A stretch of DNA of 64,000 bases from Mesorhizobium ciceri WSM4083 (lineage in GTDB: Bacteria > Pseudomonadota > Alphaproteobacteria > Rhizobiales > Rhizobiaceae): the NCBI RefSeq assembly GCF_000519305.1, contig NZ_KI912610.1, positions 207,069 to 271,068 of the forward strand. Reading direction: 5' to 3'. Below the pieces are notes generated by a model. That model made no database searches. It was not told the DNA's origin and saw nothing but the letters and a program-made list of their open reading frames with translations. Positions 17,001 to 26,009 of this stretch are shown piece after piece (within the stretch, counting starts at the first letter, position 1; each line of letters opens with the position of its first letter). The position numbers and the translations under genes were made by a program.

Positions 17001-17258
17001 TTACCTGTTGTCGAGTTCGGAACGGACGAGTTTGAGCCCGCGCCGGGTGATGCGGTAGGGTCCGCCATCCGACGACGAAACCGCCTTCTTCCGCTTCAGC
17101 TTTCGAAACATGTCGAGATCGACGTCCGGATAGTGCCAGCCGTCGCGGGTCAGGCATTTGACGGAGGCGATCCGCTTCTTCTCGTCCTTTTCGATTTCAA
17201 TGCGTCCGCCCTGCGCGAGCAGGTGCAGGATGCGCTGTTCAGTGCGCGAAATATCCAT
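17001..17258 (-). CDS. YjhX-family protein (UPF0386, putative toxin)
   Basis: An 85-residue protein matching YjhX: MDISRTEQRILHLLAQGGRI, then CLTRDGWHYPDVDLDMFRKLKRK and the C-terminal ITRRGLKLVRSELDN. The family was listed as the toxin of the YjhX/YjhQ pair in E. coli and resembles a winged-helix DNA-binding fold. YjhQ is a GNAT acetyltransferase; no GNAT gene is adjacent (the nearest is at 19059, past gatB), so toxin function is doubtful. The ATG at 17258 has GGAAG upstream. Confidence 0.8.
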   Translation of the reverse strand: MDISRTEQRILHLLAQGGRIEIEKDEKKRIASVKCLTRDGWHYPDVDLDMFRKLKRKKAVSSSDGGPYRITRRGLKLVRSELDNR

Positions 17259-17554
17259 GTGAGAGTCTTCCGGGAAAACAAAAAATGCCGCCGCCGCGAA
17301 GCTTCGCGGCACGGGGTTTCAGGTTTTCTGCCCTGCCTCGCCAGGAGGTCAGGGCCTTACCGGGACTGAGCGTAAGTGGACATCCACTCTCCATTGGAAT
17401 GGACGTCCTATAGGCGAAAGCGGCTGAGAAGGCCAGTCCGTGGCTTTGCGCTTGTGTTTTTTGGGCGCTTGTCTCGCGAAGCGGTTTGCACTAGCGAAGT
17501 TGCAAACCAAAATATGCGTAAATGCATAATCCGAGTTCCAATACGCAGGCCACA

Positions 17555-19054
17555 ATGTCCCTCATCGACACCCGCACACCCGACGCCAAGCGCCTTGTTT
17601 CCGGTGCCACCGGCGACTGGGAGATCATCATCGGCCTCGAGGTCCATGCGCAGGTCACATCGGAAGCAAAGCTGTTTTCGGGCGCCTCGACCGCCTTCGG
17701 CGCGGCGCCCAACGCCAATGTCAGCCTGGTCGATGCGGCGATGCCCGGCATGCTGCCGGTCATCAACGAGGAATGCGTCAAGCAGGCGATCCGCACCGGC
17801 CTGGGGCTGAAGGCGCAGATCAACCACAAGTCGGTCTTCGATCGGAAGAACTACTTTTATCCCGACCTGCCGCAGGGCTACCAGATCTCGCAGTTCAAGC
17901 AGCCGATCGTCGGCGAAGGCACGGTGATCGTTTCGGTCGGCCCGGACCGCCAGGGCGAATTCGAGGACATCGAGGTCGGCATCGAGCGGCTGCATCTGGA
18001 GCAGGATGCCGGCAAGTCGATGCACGACCAGCATGCGACCATGTCCTATGTCGATCTCAACCGCTCCGGCGTGGCGCTGATGGAGATCGTCTCCAAGCCG
18101 GACATGCGCTCGGCCGACGAGGCCAAGGCTTATGTCACCAAGCTGCGCACCATCGTGCGCTATCTCGGCACCTGCGATGGCAATATGGACGAAGGCTCGA
18201 TGCGCGCCGACGTCAACGTTTCGGTGCGCAGGCCGGGCGGCGAGTTCGGCACGCGCTGCGAGATCAAGAACGTCAACTCGATCCGCTTCATCGGCCAGGC
18301 CATCGACTACGAGGCGCGCAGGCAGATCGCCATCCTCGAGGATGGCGGCAAGATCGACCAGGAGACGCGGCTGTTCGACGCCGTCAAGGGCGAGACGCGC
18401 TCAATGCGCTCCAAGGAAGAGGCGCATGATTACCGCTATTTCCCCGATCCGGACCTCTTGCCGCTGGAATTCGACCAGGCCTATGTCGATGCGCTGGCCA
18501 AGGAATTGCCGGAACTGCCCGACGACAAGAAGGCGCGGCTGATCTCCTCGCTGGGTCTCTCGACCTATGACGCTTCGATCCTGGTGTCGGAAAAGCCGAT
18601 CGCCGACTATTTCGAGAAGGTGGCAGCCGGCCGCGACGGCAAGCTGGCCGCCAACTGGGTCATCAACGATCTGCTCGGGCAACTGAACAAGGCGGGCAAG
18701 GACATTGAAAATGCTCCGGTTTCCCCCGATCAACTCGGGGCGGTCATCGACCTGATCAAGGACGGCACCATCTCCGGCAAGATCGCCAAGGACCTGTTCG
18801 AGATCGTCTGGAATGAGGGCGGCGACCCGCGCCAACTGGTCGAGAGCCGTGGCATGAAGCAGGTCACCGACACCGGCGCCATCGAGAAGGCCGTCGACGA
18901 GGTGATCGCAGCCAACCCCGACAAGGTCGAACAGGCACGCGCCAAGCCGAGCATGGCCGGTTGGTTCGTCGGCCAGGTGATGAAGGCGACCGGCGGCAAG
19001 GCCAACCCGCAAGCCGTCAACGACCTCGTCAAGGCCAAGCTGGGCATCGAGTAG
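17555..19054 (+). CDS. gatB: Aspartyl/glutamyl-tRNA amidotransferase subunit B
   Basis: GatB is the kinase and tRNA-binding subunit of GatCAB, which converts Glu-tRNA(Gln) and Asp-tRNA(Asn) to the correct amide forms. The 499-residue length is normal. Typical segments are WEIIIGLEVHAQ, FDRKNYFYPDLPQGYQISQ and DVNVSVRRPG, followed by the C-terminal YqeY-like tail (PSMAGWFVGQVMKATGGKANP). The ATG at 17555 gives the standard MSLIDTRTPD start. gatA and gatC are not in the window. A GNAT gene follows after 4 bases. Confidence 0.95.
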   Translation: MSLIDTRTPDAKRLVSGATGDWEIIIGLEVHAQVTSEAKLFSGASTAFGAAPNANVSLVDAAMPGMLPVINEECVKQAIRTGLGLKAQINHKSVFDRKNYFYPDLPQGYQISQFKQPIVGEGTVIVSVGPDRQGEFEDIEVGIERLHLEQDAGKSMHDQHATMSYVDLNRSGVALMEIVSKPDMRSADEAKAYVTKLRTIVRYLGTCDGNMDEGSMRADVNVSVRRPGGEFGTRCEIKNVNSIRFIGQAIDYEARRQIAILEDGGKIDQETRLFDAVKGETRSMRSKEEAHDYRYFPDPDLLPLEFDQAYVDALAKELPELPDDKKARLISSLGLSTYDASILVSEKPIADYFEKVAAGRDGKLAANWVINDLLGQLNKAGKDIENAPVSPDQLGAVIDLIKDGTISGKIAKDLFEIVWNEGGDPRQLVESRGMKQVTDTGAIEKAVDEVIAANPDKVEQARAKPSMAGWFVGQVMKATGGKANPQAVNDLVKAKLGIE

Positions 19055-19058
19055 CGCC

Positions 19059-19547
19059 GTGTTCGTCCGCACCGCAGGTGAACGCGACCTTGCCGCTGTG
19101 CGGACGCTGCTGGTGGAAACGTGGCATGCGACCTATGATGCCATTTATGGTGCTGCCAAAGTCACCGAGATCACCGACGAATGGCACTCGATCGCTTCGC
19201 TCCGCTCGCGGCTGACGCGGCCGAATTCGGAATTCCTGGTGGCCGATGACGGCAAGCGGATCGGTGGCATGGCTTTCGCCGCCGCCACCGCCGATGCGAA
19301 AATCATCCTGTTGAACCAGCTCTACGTCCATCCGGACTGCCAAAGGCGAGGGATCGGGCAAGCACTGCTCGACGAGGTCGAGGCCAGTTTCCCGGAAGCG
19401 CGAACGCTGCGCGTCGAGGTCGAGGAGGCCAATGGCGGCGCCATCGCCTTCTATCGGTCGAAAGAGTTCTTGCCTGTCAGTGCCGCCGAGGAGTCCCGTG
19501 ATACCTCAAGGCCGACGACGCTGAGTTTCGAGAAGTCGCTCGGATAG
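19059..19547 (+). CDS. GNAT-family N-acetyltransferase
   Basis: A 162-residue acetyl-CoA-dependent transferase starting at a GTG only 4 bases after the gatB stop, so probably translationally coupled. The acetyl-CoA motif A is LYVHPDCQRRGIGQALLDEVE near residues 90-110, and the motif B region is ANGGAIAFYRSKEF. The substrate is unknown. Comparable GNAT genes often follow gatB in rhizobia, which suggests a conserved pairing. Confidence 0.85.
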   Translation: MFVRTAGERDLAAVRTLLVETWHATYDAIYGAAKVTEITDEWHSIASLRSRLTRPNSEFLVADDGKRIGGMAFAAATADAKIILLNQLYVHPDCQRRGIGQALLDEVEASFPEARTLRVEVEEANGGAIAFYRSKEFLPVSAAEESRDTSRPTTLSFEKSLG

Positions 19548-19630
19548 ATTGCCACCGGGATGAATAGAGCGATCCGGCCATGCGTCATCGCGGCGTTTGC
19601 TGTGCCGGCTCACGACGGATATGCAAGGGC

Positions 19631-19975
19631 ATGACCAAACTGTCCCGCATTACAGCGCTGGCGCTGCTCGCCATCATCATTTTCGCGACCTTGTCGCCGA
19701 TCCAGATGCGGCCGCACCTCGCTGAAGCGAATGTCGAGCGTGCCTTGGCTTATGTCCTGCTGGGCTTCGCCCTGGCGATCGGCTTCCCCAACCGACTGTA
19801 TCAGGTCGTGATCTTCGTGGCTGTGACCGCCGGCATGCTGGAACTGCTTCAGCTCATTGATCCCGGTCGCCATGCACGCCTCATCGATGCATTGGTGAAA
19901 GCCCTTGCCGGGGTGGTTGGGATCGTCGCGGGACACCTGATCGTCAGGGCCGGCCGACAAAAGAGCGAGAGCTAG
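19631..19975 (+). CDS. VanZ-like small membrane protein
   Basis: A 114-residue protein with hydrophobic segments near residues 7-23, 38-52, 56-75 and 88-105. The TLSPIQMRP, VLLGFALAIGF, ELLQLIDPGRHARLIDALVKALAG pattern is that of short VanZ-like proteins. VanZ in enterococci affects teicoplanin resistance; these short homologues are uncharacterised. The ATG at 19631 has AAGGG nearby and gives a normal N-terminus. It is convergent with panC. Confidence 0.72.
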   Translation: MTKLSRITALALLAIIIFATLSPIQMRPHLAEANVERALAYVLLGFALAIGFPNRLYQVVIFVAVTAGMLELLQLIDPGRHARLIDALVKALAGVVGIVAGHLIVRAGRQKSES

Positions 19976-20015
19976 GCGCGGCAGCAATCCGCCGCGGAGG
20001 GATCGAGCCTTCGCG

Positions 20016-20867
20016 CTAGGCAGCGGGAACCCCCACATTGTCGATCAGCCTGGTCTTACCGAGCCATGCTGCTGCGAGAAGACGCCCTTCGCGGTTTCGA
20101 CGCCATGGCGCAAGCGTCAGGCTTTCGCGGGCCCCGACATAGTCGACCTCGCGGAAACCGGCGGCGATGAGGTCGCGGCTGGCCTCTTCGGTTGCGTCGT
20201 TCTGGTGGGCGCCTGCCGCCAGAGCCACTGCCGTTTTGCGCAATATCACGTTGAGCTGGCGGGCGATCTTCAGTTCGGCCTCATCGAGATAGGCGTTGCG
20301 TGACGACATGGCGAGACCATGGGCGTCGCGGATCGTTGGCGCGCCGATGATCTCGACGGGCAGGTCGAGGTCGCGGCAGAGCTGCCTCACCACGCAGAGC
20401 TGCTGGTAGTCCTTCTCGCCGAAGACCGCACAGTCGGGCGTTGCCTGCAGGAGGAGCTTTGCCACCACGGTGGCGACGCCGTCGAAAAAGGTCGGCCGAA
20501 AGTCCGATTCGAGCCCACCGGAGGGGCCGCCGACCGAGATTTTCGTGGCGAAGCCGGCTGGATACATCTCGCCAACCGTCGGTGTGAAGGCAAGATCGGC
20601 CTTTGCCGCGCCGAGCCGGTCGAGATCGCGGGCGAGTTGGCGCGGGTACTTGTCGAGGTCTTCGCTCGGCGCGAACTGGGTCGGGTTGACAAAGATCGAC
20701 ACGACGCAGCGCTCGGCTTTTTCGAGTGCGATCCTAACCAGCGAGATGTGCCCGTCATGCAAAGCGCCCATGGTCGGCACCATGGCGACACGAAGGCCGT
20801 CGCGCCGCCAGTCCCGGACTTGCGCGCGAAGTTCGGCAACGCTGTCGACGATCACGGGTTGGCTCAT
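20016..20867 (-). CDS. panC: Pantothenate synthetase
   Basis: PanC joins pantoate and beta-alanine with ATP to make pantothenate, the CoA precursor. The 283-residue protein carries the family motifs MGALHDGHISLVR (HxGH nucleotide site), IFVNPTQFAPSEDLDKYPR, FGEKDYQQL and MSSRNAYL. It overlaps panB by 4 bases (20864-20867), so the pair forms a coupled panB-panC operon. Confidence 0.95.
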   Translation of the reverse strand: MSQPVIVDSVAELRAQVRDWRRDGLRVAMVPTMGALHDGHISLVRIALEKAERCVVSIFVNPTQFAPSEDLDKYPRQLARDLDRLGAAKADLAFTPTVGEMYPAGFATKISVGGPSGGLESDFRPTFFDGVATVVAKLLLQATPDCAVFGEKDYQQLCVVRQLCRDLDLPVEIIGAPTIRDAHGLAMSSRNAYLDEAELKIARQLNVILRKTAVALAAGAHQNDATEEASRDLIAAGFREVDYVGARESLTLAPWRRNREGRLLAAAWLGKTRLIDNVGVPAA

Positions 20868-21706
20868 GCATCATCCCTGCTGTTTGTCGCCGAAAAGACA
20901 TGGCCGGGGCCCGGGAATGTCCGGTTTCGCACCTCGGCTGCATAGGTTTCCGCGGCCTGCGAGATCACGCTGCGCAGATCGGCGTATTCCTTGACGAATT
21001 TCGGCACGCGATCGACAGTCAGCCCGACCATGTCGTCGATGACCAGGATCTGGCCGTCGCAGTCGCCGCTGGCACCGATGCCGATGGTTGGAATGGCGAG
21101 GCGGCGGCTGATATCGGCGGCGACCCTCTCGACCGTGCCTTCGATGACCACCGAGAAAGCGCCGGCATTCTCGACGGCGAGAGCATCGCGAAGCAATGCC
21201 GCAACAGCCTCCTCGGTGCGGCCCTTGATCTTGTAGCCGCCGTCCTTCTCGACCGATTGCGGCTGCAGGCCGATATGTCCCATCACCGGAATGCCGGCGG
21301 CGACGATGGCCTCGATCTGGCTGGTCATGTCGAGGCCGCCTTCGAGCTTCACCGCCTGGCAGCCGGTTTCGTCGACGACCCGCCGCGCCGAGGCCACGGC
21401 AAGTGCTGCCGAAACCTCATAGCTGCCGGCCGGCAGGTCGACGACGACGCAGGCACTGGCCGAACCGCGCATCACGGCTTGCCCATGTGCGATCATCATC
21501 TCCAGCGAGGCACCCAGCGTCGTCTTGTGGCCATGCAGGACCATGGCGACACTGTCGCCGACCAGAAGCAGGTCGACATGGTGATCGAGCAGACGGGCGA
21601 TGGGATAGGTATAGGCGGTCAGGCAAACGATCGGCGTGCCGCCCTTACGGTGGCGAATCGCCTCGGCGCTGATGCGAATGTCGGTGGTCGGCAATTCCGT
21701 GGCCAA
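20864..21706 (-). CDS. panB: 3-methyl-2-oxobutanoate hydroxymethyltransferase
   Basis: PanB transfers a hydroxymethyl group from methylene-tetrahydrofolate to ketoisovalerate, giving ketopantoate. The 280-residue protein shows the metal-site segment LLLVGDSVAMVLHGHKTTLG near residue 45, then VKLEGG, MGHIGLQPQS and IGASGDCDGQILV. It is the first gene of the panBC pair. Ketopantoate reductase (panE) is not in the window. Confidence 0.95.
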   Translation of the reverse strand: MATELPTTDIRISAEAIRHRKGGTPIVCLTAYTYPIARLLDHHVDLLLVGDSVAMVLHGHKTTLGASLEMMIAHGQAVMRGSASACVVVDLPAGSYEVSAALAVASARRVVDETGCQAVKLEGGLDMTSQIEAIVAAGIPVMGHIGLQPQSVEKDGGYKIKGRTEEAVAALLRDALAVENAGAFSVVIEGTVERVAADISRRLAIPTIGIGASGDCDGQILVIDDMVGLTVDRVPKFVKEYADLRSVISQAAETYAAEVRNRTFPGPGHVFSATNSRDDA

Positions 21707-21935
21707 TCGTCACCTCCCTCGGCCTCAAGCCGGGCTGGATGCAGGCATGGGCGCGCTGAGCTTTAGAAATACCGCAAAGGCTTGGCAAGCGTGGATGCAG
21801 CGACCTGGGGGGATCACAGGCTTGTGTCGGGTTTCCGGCAAGCCATTTGCGCGCACGCCATGGCAAAAGCCTTGCCTTCGGCAAGGCCTGACGCCATAAG
21901 CAGGAAACGGGCGCTGCCGGCGCGAGGGTTTTGAA

Positions 21936-22334
21936 ATGAAGACTTTCCTTACGCAGTTTTTCACCTGGTGGAACAGCCAGACGATAGGAACCCGCCTGCA
22001 CACGTGGCGGTATGGCAAGAAGGTCGGCCAGGACGAAACGGGTAACGTCTACTACGAAGGCGGCATCGATTCGGAAGGCCGCACGCGCCGCTGGGTCATC
22101 TACCGCAATTATTCGGAAGCTTCGGCGATACCGCCCGGCTGGCACGGCTGGATGCACCACCGCGTCGACGTCGCGCCGTCCAGCGAGGACTACAAGCCGC
22201 GCGACTGGCAGAAGCCGCATCAGCCCAACCTGACCGGCAGCCCGGCGGCCTATCGTCCGAAGGGCTCGGTGCTGACCAATCAGCACCGCCCGCAGGTCAC
22301 CGGCGACTACGATGCCTGGACACCCGGGTCGTAG
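21936..22334 (+). CDS. NADH:ubiquinone oxidoreductase subunit NDUFA12 homologue
   Basis: This 132-residue protein is the bacterial counterpart of the mitochondrial complex I accessory subunit B17.2/NDUFA12, known from alphaproteobacteria. The pattern GTRLHTWRYGKKVGQDETGNVYYE...RRWVIYRN...IPPGWHGWMHH is diagnostic. It binds the peripheral arm of complex I on the cytoplasmic side. It is separated from the nuo operon here. The DUF2155 gene lies 123 bases downstream in the same direction, an order I recall from many rhizobia. Confidence 0.93.
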   Translation: MKTFLTQFFTWWNSQTIGTRLHTWRYGKKVGQDETGNVYYEGGIDSEGRTRRWVIYRNYSEASAIPPGWHGWMHHRVDVAPSSEDYKPRDWQKPHQPNLTGSPAAYRPKGSVLTNQHRPQVTGDYDAWTPGS

Positions 22335-22457
22335 CGACAGGGTGCAAGCCGGTCCTTTATCGCCACAATTGGTGTTTAGCTGCTTGCTGATCAGAAAACG
22401 GCGACTAGCCTTGGCGATCGACAGAATCACCCGGGCGCGAACCACCGGTATCTTTGC

Positions 22458-23048
22458 ATGAGCTTTTCCTACTCTATATCGGCCAGTCTGGCGCTAGCCG
22501 CCGGTCTTGCCGTCAGCACCGTGGCCTTCGCCGCTTCGCCTGAGCCCGCGGCACCCGCGCCGGCGCCGCCTGCGGGAGCGGACCGGGTCACCAATGCCGT
22601 TGCCGAGTTTGCCGGTATCGACAAAATCACCGGCCGCATCATCACCTTCGATGTCTATATCGACGAGACGGTGCAGTTCGGCGCTTTGCAGGTGACGCCG
22701 CGCGTCTGCTATTCGCGGCCACAGACCGAAGAGCCGAAGACAGATTCCTTCGTCGAGGTCGACGAGATCACGCTGGACCGCAAGATCCGCCGCATCTTCA
22801 CCGGCTGGATGTTTGCCGAAAGCCCCGGCCTCAATGCCGTCGAGCATGCCGTCTACGACGTCTGGCTGAAGGCTTGCAAGCAGAAGTCGGATGTGCCGGC
22901 GCCCGATGGCGCCAAGGCAGACTCGACCAAAGCCGAGGCGCCCAAGCCCGCCGCGGCCAAACCGAAAGCCGCGACTGCTCCGGACGTGACAGAGCCAGAT
23001 GTGACGGAGCCGGACGCTTCGGAACCCGATACGACCAACACCAACTGA
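22458..23048 (+). CDS. DUF2155 domain secreted protein
   Basis: This 196-residue protein has a Sec signal (cleavage near residue 26, VAFAA) and a DUF2155 domain at about residues 45-140. The domain is LDKITGR-like (IDKITGRIITFDVYIDETVQFGALQVTPRVCYSRP...IFTGWMFAESPGLNAVEH...VWLKAC). The tail is Ala/Pro/Lys rich and ends in acidic repeats of the form V-T-E-P-D. It is predicted to be periplasmic or envelope-bound. Function is unknown, but pairing with NDUFA12 and aat is conserved in alphaproteobacteria. Confidence 0.88.
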   Translation: MSFSYSISASLALAAGLAVSTVAFAASPEPAAPAPAPPAGADRVTNAVAEFAGIDKITGRIITFDVYIDETVQFGALQVTPRVCYSRPQTEEPKTDSFVEVDEITLDRKIRRIFTGWMFAESPGLNAVEHAVYDVWLKACKQKSDVPAPDGAKADSTKAEAPKPAAAKPKAATAPDVTEPDVTEPDASEPDTTNTN

Positions 23049-23123
23049 TCCTCCGGAACCGTCCTTGCCACCATACGTTGGAGCACGGATGAGCGCGCAT
23101 TTATGCGCAGGGAGGATCTTCCG

Positions 23124-23510
23124 ATGTCAGACAGCAAGCGGATCACGGCCGGCAAGGCAGAGTTGCTGGAACTTGAAAAGGGATTCTGGACGGGCGACGC
23201 GGCCTACTATGCGGCCAATGTCGACACCGAATGCCTGGTGGCGTTTCCGCAGATGGCACAGGCGATGGACAATGCGGATCTCGCCAAGACCGCAGCCAAG
23301 CCCAACCGCTGGCGCGACCTGCAGATAGATCTCAAGGGCATTATCGAGCCGGGCAGCGACATCATCATGCTGACCTACGAGGCACGTGCGACGCGGGAGA
23401 ACGGCGAGGCTTATGCCGCGCTGGTCAGCAGCGGCTATGTCCATCGCGTCAACGGCTGGAAGATGATGTTCCATTCGCAGACGCCGTTGGAAGCCGCCAC
23501 CGGGAAGTAG
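23124..23510 (+). CDS. NTF2-like (DUF4440-type) protein
   Basis: A 128-residue cytoplasmic protein with an NTF2-like cone fold pattern: LLELEKGFWTGDAAYYAANVD at the start and LTYEARATRENGEAYAALVSSGYVHRVNGWKMMFHSQTP at the end. Such proteins are small ligand-binding or enzyme-like modules with varied roles. The ATG at 23124 is preferred over 23103 because GGAGG lies just upstream. It is convergent with aat. Confidence 0.7.
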   Translation: MSDSKRITAGKAELLELEKGFWTGDAAYYAANVDTECLVAFPQMAQAMDNADLAKTAAKPNRWRDLQIDLKGIIEPGSDIIMLTYEARATRENGEAYAALVSSGYVHRVNGWKMMFHSQTPLEAATGK

Positions 23511-23540
23511 GCTCAATCCTCAGGAATAGAATTGGGGGCG

Positions 23541-24158
23541 TCAGGGATAGAACACGGCCTCGCCCTTCAACGCATCGGCGAGCATCTTCTCATACTTGCC
23601 GCGCGGCACGTCGACCGCGCCGAACCGCTTGAGGTGCTCGGTGGTGAACTGCGTATCAAGCAGAGCAAAGCCGCGCGCCTTCAAGCGCTCGACGAGGTGG
23701 AAGAGGCAGGTCTTGGAGGCGTCCGTCTCCCTGGCGAACATGCTCTCGCCAAAAAACACCCGGCCGAGCGACACGCCATAGAGGCCGCCGACCAGCCGGT
23801 CCTCGCGCCACGCTTCGACCGAATGACAATGACCTATCCGATGCAACTCGACATAGGCTTCGCGGATCGGCGCATTGATCCAGGTCGAGCGCCGCTCCAC
23901 CCGCTTTTCTGCGCAGCCGTCGATCGTGGCTTCGAAATCGAAATCGAAACGAATGTCGAAGGGGTTCTTCCTGATCGTTTTCCTGAGGCTTTTCGGTGCG
24001 TGAAAACCATCGAGCGGAATGATGCCGCGCGTCTCTGGCCGCACCCAGAACACCTCCGGGTCGCCGGCACTTTCTGCCATCGGGAAGACGCCCGAGGCGT
24101 AGGCCTTGAGCAGCAGGTCGGTGGGGATGCGATAGCCGGGCGCGTAGGGGCGGGTCAT
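23541..24158 (-). CDS. aat: Leucyl/phenylalanyl-tRNA-protein transferase
   Basis: Aat attaches Leu or Phe to proteins with N-terminal Lys or Arg, marking them for ClpS/ClpAP degradation (N-end rule). The 205-residue protein has YASGVFPMAES, FWVRPETRGIIPLDGFHAPKSLRKTIR, CHSVEAW, GGLYGVSLGRVFFGESMF and FALLDTQF, all family motifs. It lies 12 bases after accC and closes an aroQ-accB-accC-aat operon. Confidence 0.94.
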   Translation of the reverse strand: MTRPYAPGYRIPTDLLLKAYASGVFPMAESAGDPEVFWVRPETRGIIPLDGFHAPKSLRKTIRKNPFDIRFDFDFEATIDGCAEKRVERRSTWINAPIREAYVELHRIGHCHSVEAWREDRLVGGLYGVSLGRVFFGESMFARETDASKTCLFHLVERLKARGFALLDTQFTTEHLKRFGAVDVPRGKYEKMLADALKGEAVFYP

Positions 24159-24170
24159 CGCGTCTCCGCG

Positions 24171-25514
24171 CTACTCTTCCTTGGCCAGATATTTTTCCAG
24201 CCAGTGGATATCGTAGTCGCCATTGGCGATGTCGGCATTGCCGACGAGATCGCGAAACAGCGGCAACGTCGTCTTGATGCCGTCGACGACGAACTCGTCC
24301 AGCGCCCGGCGCAGCCGCATCATGCACTCGACGCGGTTGCGCCCATGCACGATCAGCTTGCCGATCAGGCTGTCGTAATAGGGTGGGATCTTGTAGCCGG
24401 AATAGACGCCGGAATCGACGCGGATGCCGAGACCACCCGGTGTGTGGAAATGGGTGATCGTGCCGGGCGAAGGCGTGAAGGTACGCGGATCCTCGGCGTT
24501 GATGCGGCATTCGATGGCGTGGCCGTTGAACTTGATGTCCTCCTGCTTCACCGAGAGGCCGCCGCCGGAGGCGACGCGGATCTGCTCGTGCACGAGGTCG
24601 ATGCCGGTGATCGCTTCCGTCACCGGATGCTCGACCTGCAGGCGCGTGTTCATCTCGATGAAGTAGAACTCGCCATTCTCGTAGAGGAACTCGATCGTGC
24701 CGGCGCCGGAATAGCCGAGGTCGGCGATCGCCTTGGCGCAGATGCCGCCGATACGGGCGCGCTCTTCGGCATTGAGGGCGGGCGAGGGCGCCTCTTCCCA
24801 GACCTTCTGGTGGCGGCGCTGCAAGGAACAGTCGCGCTCGCCGAAATGCACGCCGCGGCCAAAACCGTCGCCGAACACCTGGACTTCGATATGGCGCGGC
24901 TTTTCCAGGTATTTCTCGATATAGACGGCATCGTCGCCGAAGGCCGCACCGGCTTCCGTGCTTGCTGTCTGCAGTGCGATCTCCAGGTCAGCCTCGGTGA
25001 GGGCGACCTTCATACCGCGCCCGCCACCGCCTGCCGATGCCTTGATGATCACGGGATAGCCGATCTCGGCGGCAATGCGCCTGGCTTCCTTCTGATCGGT
25101 GACGGCGCCGTCCGAACCGGGCACAACCGGAATACCGAGGCGCTTGGCGGTTCGCTTGGCCTCGATCTTGTCGCCCATGATGCGGATATGGTCGCCGGAC
25201 GGACCGATGAAGGTGATGTTGTGCGCGGCCAGTATGTCGGCGAACTTGGCGTTCTCCGACAGGAAGCCGTAGCCCGGATGCACGGCGTCGGCGCCGGTGA
25301 TTTCGCAGGCCGCAACGATCTGATGGATGTTGAGATAGCTGTCGCGCGATGGCGGCGGACCGATGCAGACGCTCTCGTCCGCGAGCCGCACATGCATGGC
25401 GTCGGCATCGGCGGTCGAATGCACCACCACCGTCTGGATGCCGAGTTCCTTGCAGGCGCGCAGCACCCGGAGGGCGATTTCGCCGCGATTGGCGATGAGG
25501 ATCTTCTGAAACAT
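24171..25514 (-). CDS. accC: Acetyl-CoA carboxylase, biotin carboxylase subunit
   Basis: AccC uses ATP and bicarbonate to carboxylate biotin on AccB, the first half of malonyl-CoA synthesis. The 447-residue protein has the N-terminal MFQKILIANRGEIALRV, the ATP-grasp glycine loop KASAGGGGRGMK near residue 160, ERDCSLQRRHQKV near 235 and the catalytic EMNTRLQVEHPVTE near 290. It starts 10 bases after accB. Confidence 0.96.
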   Translation of the reverse strand: MFQKILIANRGEIALRVLRACKELGIQTVVVHSTADADAMHVRLADESVCIGPPPSRDSYLNIHQIVAACEITGADAVHPGYGFLSENAKFADILAAHNITFIGPSGDHIRIMGDKIEAKRTAKRLGIPVVPGSDGAVTDQKEARRIAAEIGYPVIIKASAGGGGRGMKVALTEADLEIALQTASTEAGAAFGDDAVYIEKYLEKPRHIEVQVFGDGFGRGVHFGERDCSLQRRHQKVWEEAPSPALNAEERARIGGICAKAIADLGYSGAGTIEFLYENGEFYFIEMNTRLQVEHPVTEAITGIDLVHEQIRVASGGGLSVKQEDIKFNGHAIECRINAEDPRTFTPSPGTITHFHTPGGLGIRVDSGVYSGYKIPPYYDSLIGKLIVHGRNRVECMMRLRRALDEFVVDGIKTTLPLFRDLVGNADIANGDYDIHWLEKYLAKEE

Positions 25515-25524
25515 CAGGCCCGCT

Positions 25525-25983
25525 CTACTCGATCACGACGAGCGGCATGCCATATTCGACCGGCTGCGAATCCTCGAAAAGGATCGCGGTCACCGTGCCG
25601 GCGCGTGGCGAGGGGATCTGGTTCATCGTCTTCATTGCTTCGATGATCAGCAGCGTCTGGCCTTCCTTGACCTTCTGGCCGACTTCGATGAATGCCTTGG
25701 CGTCCGGCGACGGCGCCAGGTAGGCCGTGCCGACCATCGGTGAGGTGACCGCATTCTTGGAAAGGTCCGCCACCACAGGCACGGCAACGGCGGCAGCCTG
25801 CGCTGCTGCCGGCGCATAGGCCGGTTGCGGCGCCGCGATCGCATGAACGGCCGGCGCCTGCCGCGAGACGCGCACCTTCAGGTCGCCCAGTTCAACCTCG
25901 ATCTCGGTGAGGTTGGTGTCGTTCAGGATGCCCGCCAGATCGCGGATCAGTTGCTGGTCAACACCGGTCTTCTTTATCGACAT
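25525..25983 (-). CDS. accB: Acetyl-CoA carboxylase, biotin carboxyl carrier protein
   Basis: AccB carries biotin between the carboxylase and transferase sites. The 152-residue protein has an Ala/Pro-rich linker (about residues 48-75) and a biotinyl domain. The biotinylated Lys lies in EAMKTMNQIPSP; the usual second Met of AMKM is Thr, which I recall as normal in alphaproteobacteria. The ATG at 25983 has AGAAGG upstream. An alternative ATG at 26013 overlaps the aroQ stop by 4 bases, so coupling from there is possible. Confidence 0.93.
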   Translation of the reverse strand: MSIKKTGVDQQLIRDLAGILNDTNLTEIEVELGDLKVRVSRQAPAVHAIAAPQPAYAPAAAQAAAVAVPVVADLSKNAVTSPMVGTAYLAPSPDAKAFIEVGQKVKEGQTLLIIEAMKTMNQIPSPRAGTVTAILFEDSQPVEYGMPLVVIE

Positions 25984-26009
25984 TTTCGAGCCTTCTGTTT
26001 GTTGGCCGG

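Noticed and set aside
17001..19547. A YjhX-YjhQ type toxin-antitoxin pair formed by the YjhX protein and the GNAT at 19059
   Set aside because: The two genes are on opposite strands and separated by gatB, and the GNAT is tightly coupled to gatB.
22980..23040. A possible structured repeat (V-T-E-P-D units) at the DUF2155 C-terminus
   Set aside because: It is only two or three short low-complexity units in a disordered tail.
23532..25646. A 704-codon open frame on the plus strand
   Set aside because: It lies antisense to aat, accC and part of accB, all with clear motifs, and crosses their gene borders.
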